Position numbers and translations under genes: made by a program. The notes under the pieces were generated by a model. That model ran no database searches and was not told the origin of the DNA. It worked only from the letters and a program-made list of their open reading frames with translations. From CAZJPD01 sp964547795 (GTDB taxonomy: Bacteria > Pseudomonadota > Alphaproteobacteria > Rickettsiales > Midichloriaceae), in NCBI GenBank assembly GCA_964547795.1, contig CAZJPD010000001.1, positions 1 through 48,285 on the forward strand: a DNA stretch of 48,285 bases, given 5' to 3'. Of the stretch, positions 17,002-25,086 are shown in pieces. Numbering within the stretch: position 1 is the first letter of the stretch; every line of letters begins with the position of its first letter.

Positions 17002-18022
17002 TATCTGTTGCACTTGTAGAAATATCGTCTAATTTTTCCAGTGCTATTTCTTTTATTTCTAGTATTTTATTTTTTATCCCTTCAGCTATATCAGGATGTT
17101 CTTTTAAGAAATGTTTAGTATTCTCTTTTCCTTGACCAATTTTTTCATTATTGTAGGAGTACCATGATCCTGATTTATTGATAACACCCACTGCTGTTCC
17201 TATATCTATAAGCTCCCCTTCTTTGGAAATACCCTCTCCATACATTATGTCGAACTCAATTACTTGGAAAGGAGGTGCTACTTTATTTTTAACAACTTTC
17301 ACTTTAGTTTGATTGCCAGTTGCTTCATCTTTATCTTTAATAAAACCAATCCTCCTTATGTCCAATCTAACTGATGAATAAAACTTAAGTGCATTTCCAC
17401 CTGTTGTTGTTTCAGGGTTTCCAAACATTACACCAATCTTCATCCTTATTTGATTAATGAAAATCAATATGGTTTTAGTTTTTGAAACATTAGCGGTTAA
17501 TTTGCGAAGAGCTTGGCTCATCAATCTAGCTTGAAGCCCCATGTGACTATCTCCCATCTCTCCTTCAATTTCTGCCTTAGGAACTAATGCAGCAACACTA
17601 TCCACTATAATCATATCTACAGCCCCTGAACGAACTAAAGTATCTGTAATTTCAAGTGCCTGCTCTCCAGAATCTGGTTGAGATAATATCAACTTTTCAA
17701 TATTAATCCTCAACTTTTTGGCATACGATCTATCAAAAGCATGCTCTGCATCTATAAAAGCACAAGTACCTCCTTTTTTTTGGCACTCTGCAATCGCATG
17801 TAATGTAAGGGTGGTTTTACCAGAGCTTTCAGGACCAAATATTTCAATCACTCTGCCTTTCGGATAGCCTCCAACACCCAAGGCTATATCAAGTCCTAAT
17901 GAACCTGAGGAAATTGACTCAATGCCTTTTGTATCCATTTCACCTATTTTCATCACTGCACCTTTGCCGTATGCTTTTTCAATTTGACTCAATGCAATTT
18001 CTAAGGCTTTTTCTTTGTCCAT
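16994..18022 (-). CDS. recA: Recombinase RecA
   Basis: RecA forms filaments on single-stranded DNA and drives homologous recombination. The 342-residue protein shows the Walker A motif GPESSGKT at 63-70, DAEHAFDRSYAKKL, the Walker B region MIIVDSVAALVPKAE, loop L1 with GEMGDSHMGLQARLMSQALR in pieces, the FINQIRMKIGVMFGNPETTT signature and loop L2. The C-terminal tail is acidic as usual. It opens the minus-strand operon recA-ppdK-lepB-rnc-era. I see no clear LexA operator in the short upstream region. Palindromic repeat copy 3 lies 137 bases upstream. Confidence 0.97.
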   Translation of the reverse strand: MDKEKALEIALSQIEKAYGKGAVMKIGEMDTKGIESISSGSLGLDIALGVGGYPKGRVIEIFGPESSGKTTLTLHAIAECQKKGGTCAFIDAEHAFDRSYAKKLRINIEKLILSQPDSGEQALEITDTLVRSGAVDMIIVDSVAALVPKAEIEGEMGDSHMGLQARLMSQALRKLTANVSKTKTILIFINQIRMKIGVMFGNPETTTGGNALKFYSSVRLDIRRIGFIKDKDEATGNQTKVKVVKNKVAPPFQVIEFDIMYGEGISKEGELIDIGTAVGVINKSGSWYSYNNEKIGQGKENTKHFLKEHPDIAEGIKNKILEIKEIALEKLDDISTSATDNE

Positions 18023-18159
18023 GAACCTGAATTTTTTTCTACCATTACTCAGTCAAAGTATAGACGAAGTATAAATGGTTGCAACTACTTTCTCCCTAGT
18101 TAGTAGGCATTGCTATAACATATACCACTAAGATATAGATATTTTAACTTTTTTATTCT

Positions 18160-18253
18160 GTCATCACGAGATCGCAACGGCGATCGTGGTGATCCAGGAA
18201 ATGTCTCACGTAAAGATGGATTGCCACGCCTGTTGCACAGGCTCGCAATGACG
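18160..18253 (-). repeat. Dispersed palindromic repeat, copy 3 (upstream of recA, inverted)
   Basis: Read on the minus strand this is CGTCATTGCGAGCCTGTGCA, GGCGTGGCAATCCATC, then CTGGATCACCACGATCG and CTCGTGATGACAG. It shares the core blocks of copies 1 and 2 in the same order but lacks their TATAGCTTATTT leader. It also has internal complementarity: CAACGGCGATCG / CGATC and GCCTGTGC / GCACAGGC. Confidence 0.8.
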
Positions 18254-18525
18254 AAAATATATTAATAATATGTCCAAACTTTTGTGTGATAAACTATAAC
18301 TAAGGAGAGAGAAAATTCTACGCTATAGCAAATCTGCTGATCTAGCTTCGCTGTTTTTCACATCTCTTCACTCAACCGTTCTTTTGCTTATCTATAAACC
18401 TATCGCTTTATCTCTCTTTAGTTGACAATCCCCTGTATCATGTGTATTTTTTGTTGAATATTATCATAGACTTTAATAATCCTCTTTGTTTTTTTAAGGA
18501 AATTATACTTGAACTTATCCTACTT

Positions 18526-18531
18526 TATAAT
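18526..18531 (+). promoter_or_regulatory. Putative -10 box of tRNA-Tyr
   Basis: Perfect TATAAT 22 bases before the mature tRNA end. The best -35 at normal distance (TTATAC, 18503-18508, 17-base spacer) is weak. Confidence 0.4.
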
Positions 18532-18553
18532 ATTCAAGATCTAAATTTAATGC

Positions 18554-18640
18554 GGAGGGATGGCCGAGTGGACAAAGGCAACAGACTGTAAATCTGTCCG
18601 CATTTTGCGTACGCAGGTTCGAATCCTACTCCCTCCACCA
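18554..18640 (+). tRNA. tRNA-Tyr (anticodon GTA), CCA encoded
   Basis: An 87-base type II tRNA: acceptor GGAGGGA/TCCCTCC, anticodon arm CAGACTGTAAATCTG with GTA, a long variable arm (CCGCATTTTGCGTACG), T-arm CAGG-TTCGAAT-CCTA, discriminator A and CCA. All arms can be drawn. Confidence 0.95.
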
Positions 18641-18825
18641 TGCATCATTTCTGGGAACATCTAAAAATGGGAATGTTAGTCAAAGATAGATACAAAGTCA
18701 TTTTGTAATGAAGCAAAATTTTATTAATTGATAAAAGGCAAAATTTATTTGAATTAATTGTGTATTAATGTGTTTACTTGGTACACTAAGCTTTATTAAA
18801 AATTATCCTTATACAACAGATAGGT

Positions 18826-19748
18826 ATGATTATAAAACACATCATTGATCAACTTATTCAAAAAAAATCCATTACTTGTATCAAAGTAGAACAGGTAATG
18901 CAAAGTGCTTTAAATGGGGGAGCGACACCAGCACAGATCAGTGCTTTTTTCACTGGTATATTAATGAAAGGCATAACATACACTGAATTTGAGGGAATGC
19001 TGAAGGGTATTAAGCATAAAGAAGTACATGACTATAAACAAAATATAGATTTTATGTTTATTCTTTTACACAAAGTAATATTGTACTTTCAATCTGTTTT
19101 TTACTCTCTCAATTAAATTATTCTTTATGTGGAAAATTTAAAAATTTATACAGCGAAAATACTGAATTTTTTAATACCAATGATGCAGTTAATATGTCTA
19201 ATGAGCAAAAAGCATTATTGTTGGATAAATTTCGACTCCATTTATCTTTATCGTGTTATAATAAAATTCTAAAGAATATCCTCTTTCTAAGAACAGAGCT
19301 TGATCTTGCAGAAATACCTACTCTCTTCGAAATGTCTATTATCCCCATCAAAGATACCAAATAGGTTATTTTAGTTGATGAGAAAAATTTCCAACAACTC
19401 CAAAGTATAAATAACCCACACAATCTATTTGCCGATAAATTAATAATTGTTATGTTGACTCATGGAATAAACCTGCTCAGAATAAGAAGGTATGGTCTGT
19501 TTAAAGAAAAAACCATTAAACTACATAACTTAGAAAATTATAACTACCTTCCATTTATTTCTGTAGTAAAAAATGAGAATTTTATACATGTAACATGTAT
19601 CGTAGTGAAGGAAATTATAGCATTGTTTGGCTTAGAAAATAAACTGTTAAATGAGCTGAGTAATGATAAGAAAAAAGAATTTAGCAAAAAAATCCTTCTT
19701 TCTTTTGTGGATTATTTTAAAGAAATAAAAAACTGGGGACAGCATTGA
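18826..19748 (+). pseudogene. trpD-like (anthranilate phosphoribosyltransferase family) relic
   Basis: Frame 18826-19116 begins with a clear helical-bundle domain of the TrpD/nucleoside-phosphorylase family: an NGGATPAQISAFFTGILMKG stretch followed by EFEGMLKGIKHKEVHD. After about 19030 the homologous signal appears to move to another frame (about 19037-19748), where weakly similar segments lie in the expected order: VNMSNEQKALLLDKF, YNKILKNILFLRTEL, IIVMLTHGINLLRI (compare VVHGxDGLDE), and a C-terminal helical part. That second frame is interrupted by an in-frame TAG at 19363-19365. The glycine-rich PRPP-binding motif is gone. I infer one decayed gene; the first part is firmer than the second. 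No other trp genes are nearby. Confidence 0.5.
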
Positions 19749-19753
19749 CTATA

Positions 19754-20413
19754 CTATTCCAGATTTAGTATTTTGTGAAGTTGCAATGATAATATTGCTC
19801 CATGTTTTTTAGCAACCTGCTGTGTCAGTATAATATTGTTTTTGTTAGCAAGTTTGTCGTACTCATCCATAGGTTGGACGTATACGGGAATATTATGCTT
19901 GTTTTGTCCTACTTCTGCAATATCAAGGTATTCTTCATTTTGTCCTGAAATGAGAAACTTCAATGCTATTGTTTGTTTTAAAATATCAGCTCTTACAGGA
20001 TAATACCTGCCATGCGATACCTTTGGTGAACATACCAACTCAACATCTCTTGGTATATCAATATAGATAGTGCCGTTTGTTTCTATCTGTACTTTGAAGC
20101 TATTCAGCAAAAAAGTTTCACATAGTAGTTTAATATTCTGCCTGAATGGTTCTCCACCTGTGATAACAACTAATTTTGCTGTACCCTTGATTGATATAAC
20201 CTTATCTAAAATTTCCTCGATACTTAAAACATCAAAACTGTCAAATTCAGTATCACAAAAAGTACAGACAAGATTACAACCACTGAGCCTAATGAAAACA
20301 GCTTGATGTCCGGAATAAGGGCCTTCTCCTTGAATTGTAGAAAATATCGAATGTACTTTAAGTTTAGTTCCATCTCCTTTTTCAGATGGCAATTTGGGAT
20401 TTTTACCAAACAT
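19754..20413 (-). CDS. queE: 7-carboxy-7-deazaguanine synthase QueE (radical SAM)
   Basis: QueE is a radical SAM enzyme that converts 6-carboxytetrahydropterin to 7-carboxy-7-deazaguanine, a precursor of queuosine in tRNA. The 219-residue protein shows IFSTIQGEGPYSGHQAVFIR, the iron-sulfur motif SGCNLVCTFCDTEFD (C-x3-C-x2-C), VITGGEPFRQN and IETNGTIYIDIP. The start ATG is at 20413, 6 bases after the dut stop, so the two are likely co-transcribed. FolE, also in this window, makes the upstream pterin; QueC, QueD and QueF are not seen here. Confidence 0.92.
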   Translation of the reverse strand: MFGKNPKLPSEKGDGTKLKVHSIFSTIQGEGPYSGHQAVFIRLSGCNLVCTFCDTEFDSFDVLSIEEILDKVISIKGTAKLVVITGGEPFRQNIKLLCETFLLNSFKVQIETNGTIYIDIPRDVELVCSPKVSHGRYYPVRADILKQTIALKFLISGQNEEYLDIAEVGQNKHNIPVYVQPMDEYDKLANKNNIILTQQVAKKHGAILSLQLHKILNLE

Positions 20414-20419
20414 GAGAAA

Positions 20420-20875
20420 TTAAACAGTGTTCACACCCGTTGAGCCAAATCCTGCACTACCTCTAGTTGTACTTTCTGGTAAGTTATCCACTAAACACCA
20501 GTTTATTTTATGATACTGTGAGATAATCATTTGTGCTATTCGCATCCCCCTCTCAATAACGAAATCTTTATCTCCTAAATTAATGATTGGTACTTTTATT
20601 TCCCCCCTATAGTCCGAATCTATTGTGCCAGGTGCATTGATCACGGTGATGCCATTCTTTATAGAAAGTCCGGAACGAGGTCTAACTTGTCCTTCAAATC
20701 CTATGGGTATTGCTATTGCAATCCCTGTTGGAACTAATACCCTTTCCATAGGTTTAACTAGCATATTTTCATCTGGTGCAGACAACAAATCTACTCCAGC
20801 ACTGTGTGCTGTTGCATGTTTTGGTAGAGATAAATCCCTGAAATTATCCAGCTTTATTATATTAATTTCAATCAT
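20420..20875 (-). CDS. dut: Deoxyuridine 5'-triphosphate nucleotidohydrolase (dUTPase)
   Basis: The trimeric dUTPase hydrolyses dUTP to dUMP, preventing uracil incorporation and feeding thymidylate synthesis. The 151-residue protein contains all five family motifs in order: AHSAGVDLLSA, RPRSGLSIKNGI, an APGTIDSDYRGEIKVPIIN stretch, ERGMRIAQMII, and RGSAGFGSTG. Length is typical. Its stop lies 6 bases before queE. No abnormality is seen. Confidence 0.96.
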   Translation of the reverse strand: MIEINIIKLDNFRDLSLPKHATAHSAGVDLLSAPDENMLVKPMERVLVPTGIAIAIPIGFEGQVRPRSGLSIKNGITVINAPGTIDSDYRGEIKVPIINLGDKDFVIERGMRIAQMIISQYHKINWCLVDNLPESTTRGSAGFGSTGVNTV

Positions 20876-21030
20876 GGGACTTTTAACATTATCGATATTT
20901 CATGAAAGCTCATTGTCTATTAAACATTCAAGAGTTTTCAACCTTTTTTATCCTTAATCTCTAAAATATATTTAATTATGGAAGGATTTTGCCAGTTATA
21001 TGTATTGCGAAATCCAACAAAAGACCTATT

Positions 21031-21507
21031 TTACTTATCAATAAAGAGAGTTGCGGGTGGGGAGTTGATTTTAAAATCCTTCATTAGATTACGATTAGGG
21101 TCATAATACAATTTTAAGTCATCAATTTTAAGTACCTGATAGAGATTTTTTAATTTTTCAAAATCAATGGAGTTATCAGATATGGCAATTATCTCAATAT
21201 CGGTTATTTTTAATTTGTTAAGTTTTTGTTGAAGTTGATTCAAGGATTTTAACTCACTAACACACTCAATGCACCAATTTGCCCAAAAATTTAAAATTAT
21301 GAACTTACCATAAAATTCTTTAAGGTAGATCTCTTTGGCATGACCATCATAAAATTTTGCAGTTCCTGTTGTTTTCGGAGTTGCATAATTATATTTTTCT
21401 AAAATTTTTCCATACTCCTGCTGACTCTTGTTTTTTGATATAACACCTGCCGAAGAAGTCAATACTGTAAAAAGCAATATATTGACAAATAATAATAACT
21501 TATTCAC
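21031..21507 (-). CDS. TlpA/ResA-type periplasmic thioredoxin-like protein
   Basis: The 158-residue protein has an N-terminal hydrophobic signal or anchor (MNKLLLFVNILLFTVLTSSA), then a thioredoxin fold with FYGKFIILNFWANWCIEC giving the WCxxC redox motif, a central helix (SELKSLNQLQQKL), and a cis-Pro region SPPATLFIDK at the C-terminus. This is the layout of TlpA/ResA reductases used in cytochrome c maturation or disulfide exchange in the periplasm. It ends very soon after the cis-Pro strand, so the last strand and helix of the fold may be lost. It is divergent from the LptM-like gene, with 13 bases between starts. Confidence 0.8.
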   Translation of the reverse strand: MNKLLLFVNILLFTVLTSSAGVISKNKSQQEYGKILEKYNYATPKTTGTAKFYDGHAKEIYLKEFYGKFIILNFWANWCIECVSELKSLNQLQQKLNKLKITDIEIIAISDNSIDFEKLKNLYQVLKIDDLKLYYDPNRNLMKDFKINSPPATLFIDK

Positions 21508-21520
21508 CTTACTTTTATTA

Positions 21521-21718
21521 ATGAGGATATTAATTCAAAGTATAGTGCTAAATTGTAAAAAGTATATTGTTTTTTCTTTCTTGGTCATCTTGTTCAGTTC
21601 CTTTTTAAGCGGTTGTGGCGTGAAGGGGAAGTTAGAACGTGTGGAAGATAAAGAATTAAAGAAGTCTGGAACTTCTAGTGCCTTACTTTCTTCTGAAATC
21701 AGGAAAAAAATATTTTAA
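21521..21718 (+). CDS. LptM-like small lipoprotein
   Basis: The frame is open from 21428, but a lipoprotein start at ATG 21521 (65 residues) fits best: a short positive N-region, a hydrophobic core (IVFSFLVILFSSF), and the lipobox LSGC followed by GVKGKLE. The C-G-x-K-G-x-L pattern is that of the LptM/YifL family, whose E. coli member helps assembly of the LptD LPS translocon. The remaining 25 residues are charged and unstructured. This would be exported, lipidated on the Cys and held at the outer membrane. The family assignment rests on a short motif. Confidence 0.65.
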   Translation: MRILIQSIVLNCKKYIVFSFLVILFSSFLSGCGVKGKLERVEDKELKKSGTSSALLSSEIRKKIF

Positions 21719-21752
21719 ATTATGAATAACTATATACAATTGCCTCTACTGA

Positions 21753-21828
21753 GACCCCTTCGTCTAATGGTTTAGGACTCCACCCTTTCACGGTGGCAAT
21801 ACGGGTTCAAATCCCGTAGGGGTCGCCA
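21753..21828 (+). tRNA. tRNA-Glu (anticodon TTC), CCA encoded
   Basis: 76 bases: acceptor GACCCCT/AGGGGTC, anticodon arm CCACC-CTTTCAC-GGTGG with TTC, T-arm ACGGG-TTCAAAT-CCCGT, discriminator G and CCA. It lies 25 bases before tRNA-Phe and is probably co-transcribed. Confidence 0.96.
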
Positions 21829-21853
21829 TCTTTGTATGAGCAGGCTTACGATT

Positions 21854-21929
21854 GCCCAAATAGCTCAGTCGGTAGAGCAAAGGACTGAAAATCCTTGTGT
21901 CGGTGGTTCAATTCCGCCTTTGGGCACCA
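21854..21929 (+). tRNA. tRNA-Phe (anticodon GAA), CCA encoded
   Basis: 76 bases: acceptor GCCCAAA/TTTGGGC, D-arm with AGCTCAGTCGGTAGAGC, anticodon arm AGGA-CTGAAAA-TCCT with GAA, T-arm CGGTGGTTCAATTCCGCC, discriminator A and CCA. It follows tRNA-Glu. Confidence 0.96.
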
Positions 21930-22048
21930 CAACTTATCGTTATTATGGCAATTCTTTCAAAATTACAGCAATATCAGCTTGTACCATATTTGTACTTCAC
22001 AAGGGGGTTTTAAGCATAACCACAGATTTTAAGGAAACTAAAAAACTT

Positions 22049-23001
22049 TTAAACAAACCCCCATCTCAATAATAAGTATAGTGTTTTTTCATTTTCATCT
22101 CTCCAGACTATCTGCCCGTTTACATTGTTTCCTAAACAAAAGGATGCAGCAGCACTAGGGCTTGTAAGTATTATGTTCTTTTTTAGTTCAAAATAGGATT
22201 CATGCTCTATACAGAACTCTTCTCTTAAACAAAGTGTTCTATCTTTACCCCTATAAGAAGGGGTTGTTTCTTTACATATTTTTGACCCCTCAAGAATAGT
22301 AAATTCTTTATTTTTACCGTTATAACCCCCCCCCTTGCATAAGTACCTTTTTTTTGCTTTCACAGTAGAAAACATGTTTCTTCTTTCTGCTTGGTGTCTT
22401 GGGTTCACTTCCTTGTAAGGATATGATTTCTTTTAGAGCTTTTTTACTCTTGTTTAATCCTCTTGCATAAGTACCCTTTTTGTTCTTGGAGTAGAAAATG
22501 TGTTCCTCTTTAGAATTTGGTATATCAAAAATCTTATACCCTAATAATGAAGTGAAAAGTTTAACATCTTCAAAAAATTCCTGTAATGAGTGTTTTTTCT
22601 TTTCATTAAGTTGTTTTTCTTCTCTGGGCTGTTGTTTGTTTTCCTCCAAATCAAAGACATTTGCTTTTTTTTGCATCAGTAATTGCCAAGTATTCAAGAT
22701 ACCCTAAGTTTAATTCTTGGGGTTTAAGTGATGAAAAAATCAGAACCTCATCCCAAAAATCTTTTTTATCAAGATCACCCTTCCTGTCTGAAAAGTCCCC
22801 TGTTTGCCCTATATAGAGCCTCTTATTTTCACCAAGCAGAAAGTATAACGATGGAAGCTGCAACGCATCTCCGCTTTTAGCTTTAGTTTCATTCAGCATC
22901 TTTCTTGGTATATGCCAACATTTGATGGGTCTGTTTTCTATGTCCAACCCTATAATACCTGAGCTAGTGTTATTAAAAGGGTAAGCTTGTATGGTTTTCA
23001 T
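22049..23001 (-). pseudogene. GIY-YIG nuclease / DUF4357 protein, frame broken at homopolymers
   Basis: Three overlapping minus-strand frames (22651-23001, 22320-22697, 22049-22408) together spell one protein. First comes a GIY-YIG-like domain (LPSLYFLLGENKRLYIGQTG, then KKDFWDEVLIFSS and YLEYLAITDAKK), then a linker, then a DUF4357-type region (FTILEGSKICKETTPSY, IILTSPSAAASFCLGNNVNG). Breaks coincide with an A8 run (T8 at 22665-22672) and with A8 plus G9 (T8 22348-22355, C9 22326-22334). Removing one A at the first, and changing the A and G runs by small amounts at the others, restores continuity. An internal duplication is visible: HIFYSKNKKGTYARG and VFYCESKK(GTYARGG). Role unknown; GIY-YIG/DUF4357 proteins are often accessory. 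Confidence 0.75.
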
Positions 23002-23047
23002 ATTTCTTTTTTATAGTTGTTTATTTTTGCTATGCTTTTTCTCCATT

Positions 23048-24223
23048 TTAAACCCTCAAACCTTCCTTTATCCTCTTTGTAGCTTCAGTGATTTCTTCCA
23101 TTGTTGGAACTAGTGCGAATCTAACAAAGTTTTTTCCTGGATTGACTCCATTTACTTCATCGCTAACCAATTGACCTGGAGTCACTACAATACCCAACTC
23201 TACTAGAGCACTTGCAAACTCCATGCTATCCATATCTTCTGGCGTCTTCTGCCACAGATAAAAAGTAGCATCACCTTTTGGCTTTTCCAGTCCTTTTGCA
23301 GTAAGGGCATCTATCATCATATCTCGCTTTTTTCTATATTCTTCTCTCATGTTTACAACAAAATCCTCATCTTCAAGTGCAAGTGTTGCAACATCTTGAA
23401 TAAATGTAGGTGTACCAGAATCAATGTTATTCTTAACCTTTTTGAACCCTGATATTATCCTTTCATCACCACAAGCAAATCCAACCCTATAACCAGTCAT
23501 GTTACTACGTTTTGAAAGCGAATAAAAAGCTATAACTCCTTCCTTTTGTATCTCAAATACACTGGTTGGCTTCTTACCAAAATATATATCATTATAACAC
23601 CCCTCATCAGCAGCTATTATGATATTATGGCGATTTGCCCATGATACCAGTTCTTGCAACCATTCTTCAGGTGCTGTAACCCCAGTCGGTGAATTAGGGT
23701 AATTAGTCCATATAATCTTGACTTTATCTGCAACATCACTTGGGATTGATGAAAAATTTATTAAAAAATTATTCTTTTCAAGAAGGGGAGTAAAATACAC
23801 TTCACCTCCTCTAAACCTAGTTCCCAACTTATACAGAGGATAGCTTGGTGTTGGACAAATGACGACATCCCCTGGATTAACAAATCCTATTGGAAAGTTA
23901 AAGATAGCTTCCTTTGAACCAATAGTTGAAACTATTTCTGTATCAGGATTGAGTGCAATTGCATATTCTCTTTGCATATATTTTGCACAAGCCTTGCGAT
24001 AATTAATATCACCAACATAGCTGGGATATCCACTAGTAGCTCTGTTTCTTGCAAATTCTGAGAGATTATCAATGACGAAATCTGGCGTTGGACTTTTCGG
24101 GTCTCCCACACCAAAATCTATTACCTTAATACCCTTGTCTTTCAACTCTTGTACTTTTTTATTTATCTCAACAAACACATACTTGCCTGTACTACTAATT
24201 AGTTTTGAGTAAGTTATTTTCAT
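23048..24223 (-). CDS. PLP-dependent class I/II aminotransferase, probably of the diaminopimelate pathway
   Basis: The 391-residue fold-type I aminotransferase shows DFGVGDPKSPTPDFV, GYPSYVGDINYRKACA, the ligand region PTPSYPLY, NYPNSPTGVTA, AADEGCYNDIYFG and the PLP Lys238 in YSLSKRSNMTGYRVGF. The latter resembles DapC/DapL-like aminotransferases rather than AspC. It is the last gene of dapB-dapA-dapF, 8 bases after dapF, which strongly suggests amino transfer in lysine/DAP synthesis. Without dapD or dapE in the cluster, LL-DAP aminotransferase (DapL) activity is attractive, but DapC is equally compatible if dapD and dapE lie elsewhere. Confidence 0.88.
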   Translation of the reverse strand: MKITYSKLISSTGKYVFVEINKKVQELKDKGIKVIDFGVGDPKSPTPDFVIDNLSEFARNRATSGYPSYVGDINYRKACAKYMQREYAIALNPDTEIVSTIGSKEAIFNFPIGFVNPGDVVICPTPSYPLYKLGTRFRGGEVYFTPLLEKNNFLINFSSIPSDVADKVKIIWTNYPNSPTGVTAPEEWLQELVSWANRHNIIIAADEGCYNDIYFGKKPTSVFEIQKEGVIAFYSLSKRSNMTGYRVGFACGDERIISGFKKVKNNIDSGTPTFIQDVATLALEDEDFVVNMREEYRKKRDMMIDALTAKGLEKPKGDATFYLWQKTPEDMDSMEFASALVELGIVVTPGQLVSDEVNGVNPGKNFVRFALVPTMEEITEATKRIKEGLRV

Positions 24224-24231
24224 GTTTGTTA

Positions 24232-25086
24232 TTACTCCATTAATCTATTTTTCAAATCCTGAGAAAAGCTACCTTTAAAGACCCTAGCAACCTCTCCTGT
24301 TAAATATACATTTTTATCTGTTACTTCAACAGTTACTTTTCCGCCTAGCATGTGTACTGTCACATCCTTATCGACAAGTCCAAGCTTATGTGCAACGCAA
24401 CTTGTTGCTGAACTGCTCGTACCAGATGCTAACGTATATCCAGCACCTCTTTCCCAAACCTCTATCTTGATATTGGATTGATCCAATATCTCTACAATCT
24501 GTACGTTTATTCTATTCGGAAAAAGTTCGTGTACTTCCAATACCGACCCTAATTTTTTCACTAACTCTGCTGTTGCCTTTTCCTTGAAAAGCACACAATG
24601 CGGATTGCCGATGTTAACACAACTTATTTTTTCCGTTTTTCCTAACAGCTCTATTTCTTTGTTTATCACTTCTCCCCCATCCAAAAGCATTGGTATTTTT
24701 TCGGCTAAAAATGAATATCCACCCATATCTACCTTAATCAGATTTTTTTTAGGATCAATCATCTCAACCGATACCTTGCCACCTTTAGTGTATAGGTCAA
24801 AGTGCCTTTTTTCTACATACGATTGATCAAGTGCATATAGTGCAAATATCCTAATTCCATTACCACTTTTTTCTACTTCAGAGCCATCCGGATTGAATAT
24901 CTTAAAACTTATTTTATCTTTATCTATGGTTGGACCGTATAAGATTCCATCAGACCCTACGCCATAGTTTCTATCGCAAATAAGACTGATGTTCTTTTTA
25001 TTTAAGGTTGGGTTGAAAGTAACCTTGTTCAGATCAATTACTAAATAATCATTGCCCAAGCCATGATATTTGTAAAAATCAGCCAT
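24232..25086 (-). CDS. dapF: Diaminopimelate epimerase-like protein, both catalytic Cys replaced by Ser
   Basis: DapF epimerises LL- to meso-diaminopimelate by a two-base, two-cysteine mechanism. The 284-residue protein has the two-domain fold signatures: FYKYHGLGNDYLVID, DRNYGVGSDGILY, FKIFNPDGSEVE, VNIGNPHCVLF, NRINVQIVEI and WERGAGYTLASGTSS. At the first catalytic position the usual CGNG reads SGNG (Ser74), and at the second the usual ACGT reads ASGT (Ser221). Overall conservation and operon context argue for function, but the chemistry may differ or be slower. It overlaps dapA by 8 bases and precedes the aminotransferase by 8 bases. It could be a related racemase acting on another substrate. 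Confidence 0.88.
   Translation of the reverse strand: MADFYKYHGLGNDYLVIDLNKVTFNPTLNKKNISLICDRNYGVGSDGILYGPTIDKDKISFKIFNPDGSEVEKSGNGIRIFALYALDQSYVEKRHFDLYTKGGKVSVEMIDPKKNLIKVDMGGYSFLAEKIPMLLDGGEVINKEIELLGKTEKISCVNIGNPHCVLFKEKATAELVKKLGSVLEVHELFPNRINVQIVEILDQSNIKIEVWERGAGYTLASGTSSSATSCVAHKLGLVDKDVTVHMLGGKVTVEVTDKNVYLTGEVARVFKGSFSQDLKNRLME

Larger units (their letters stand above)
18023..18553 (+). other. Intergenic region between recA and tRNA-Tyr
   Basis: It holds palindromic repeat copy 3 (18160-18253). The rest is AT-rich with no supported reading frame. A block around 18298-18430 (GAGAGAGAAAATTCTACGC...CTAGCTTCGCTG...TTTAGTTGACAATCCCC) looks repeat-like, but no second full copy is in the window. 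The tRNA promoter lies at its right end. Confidence 0.4.
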
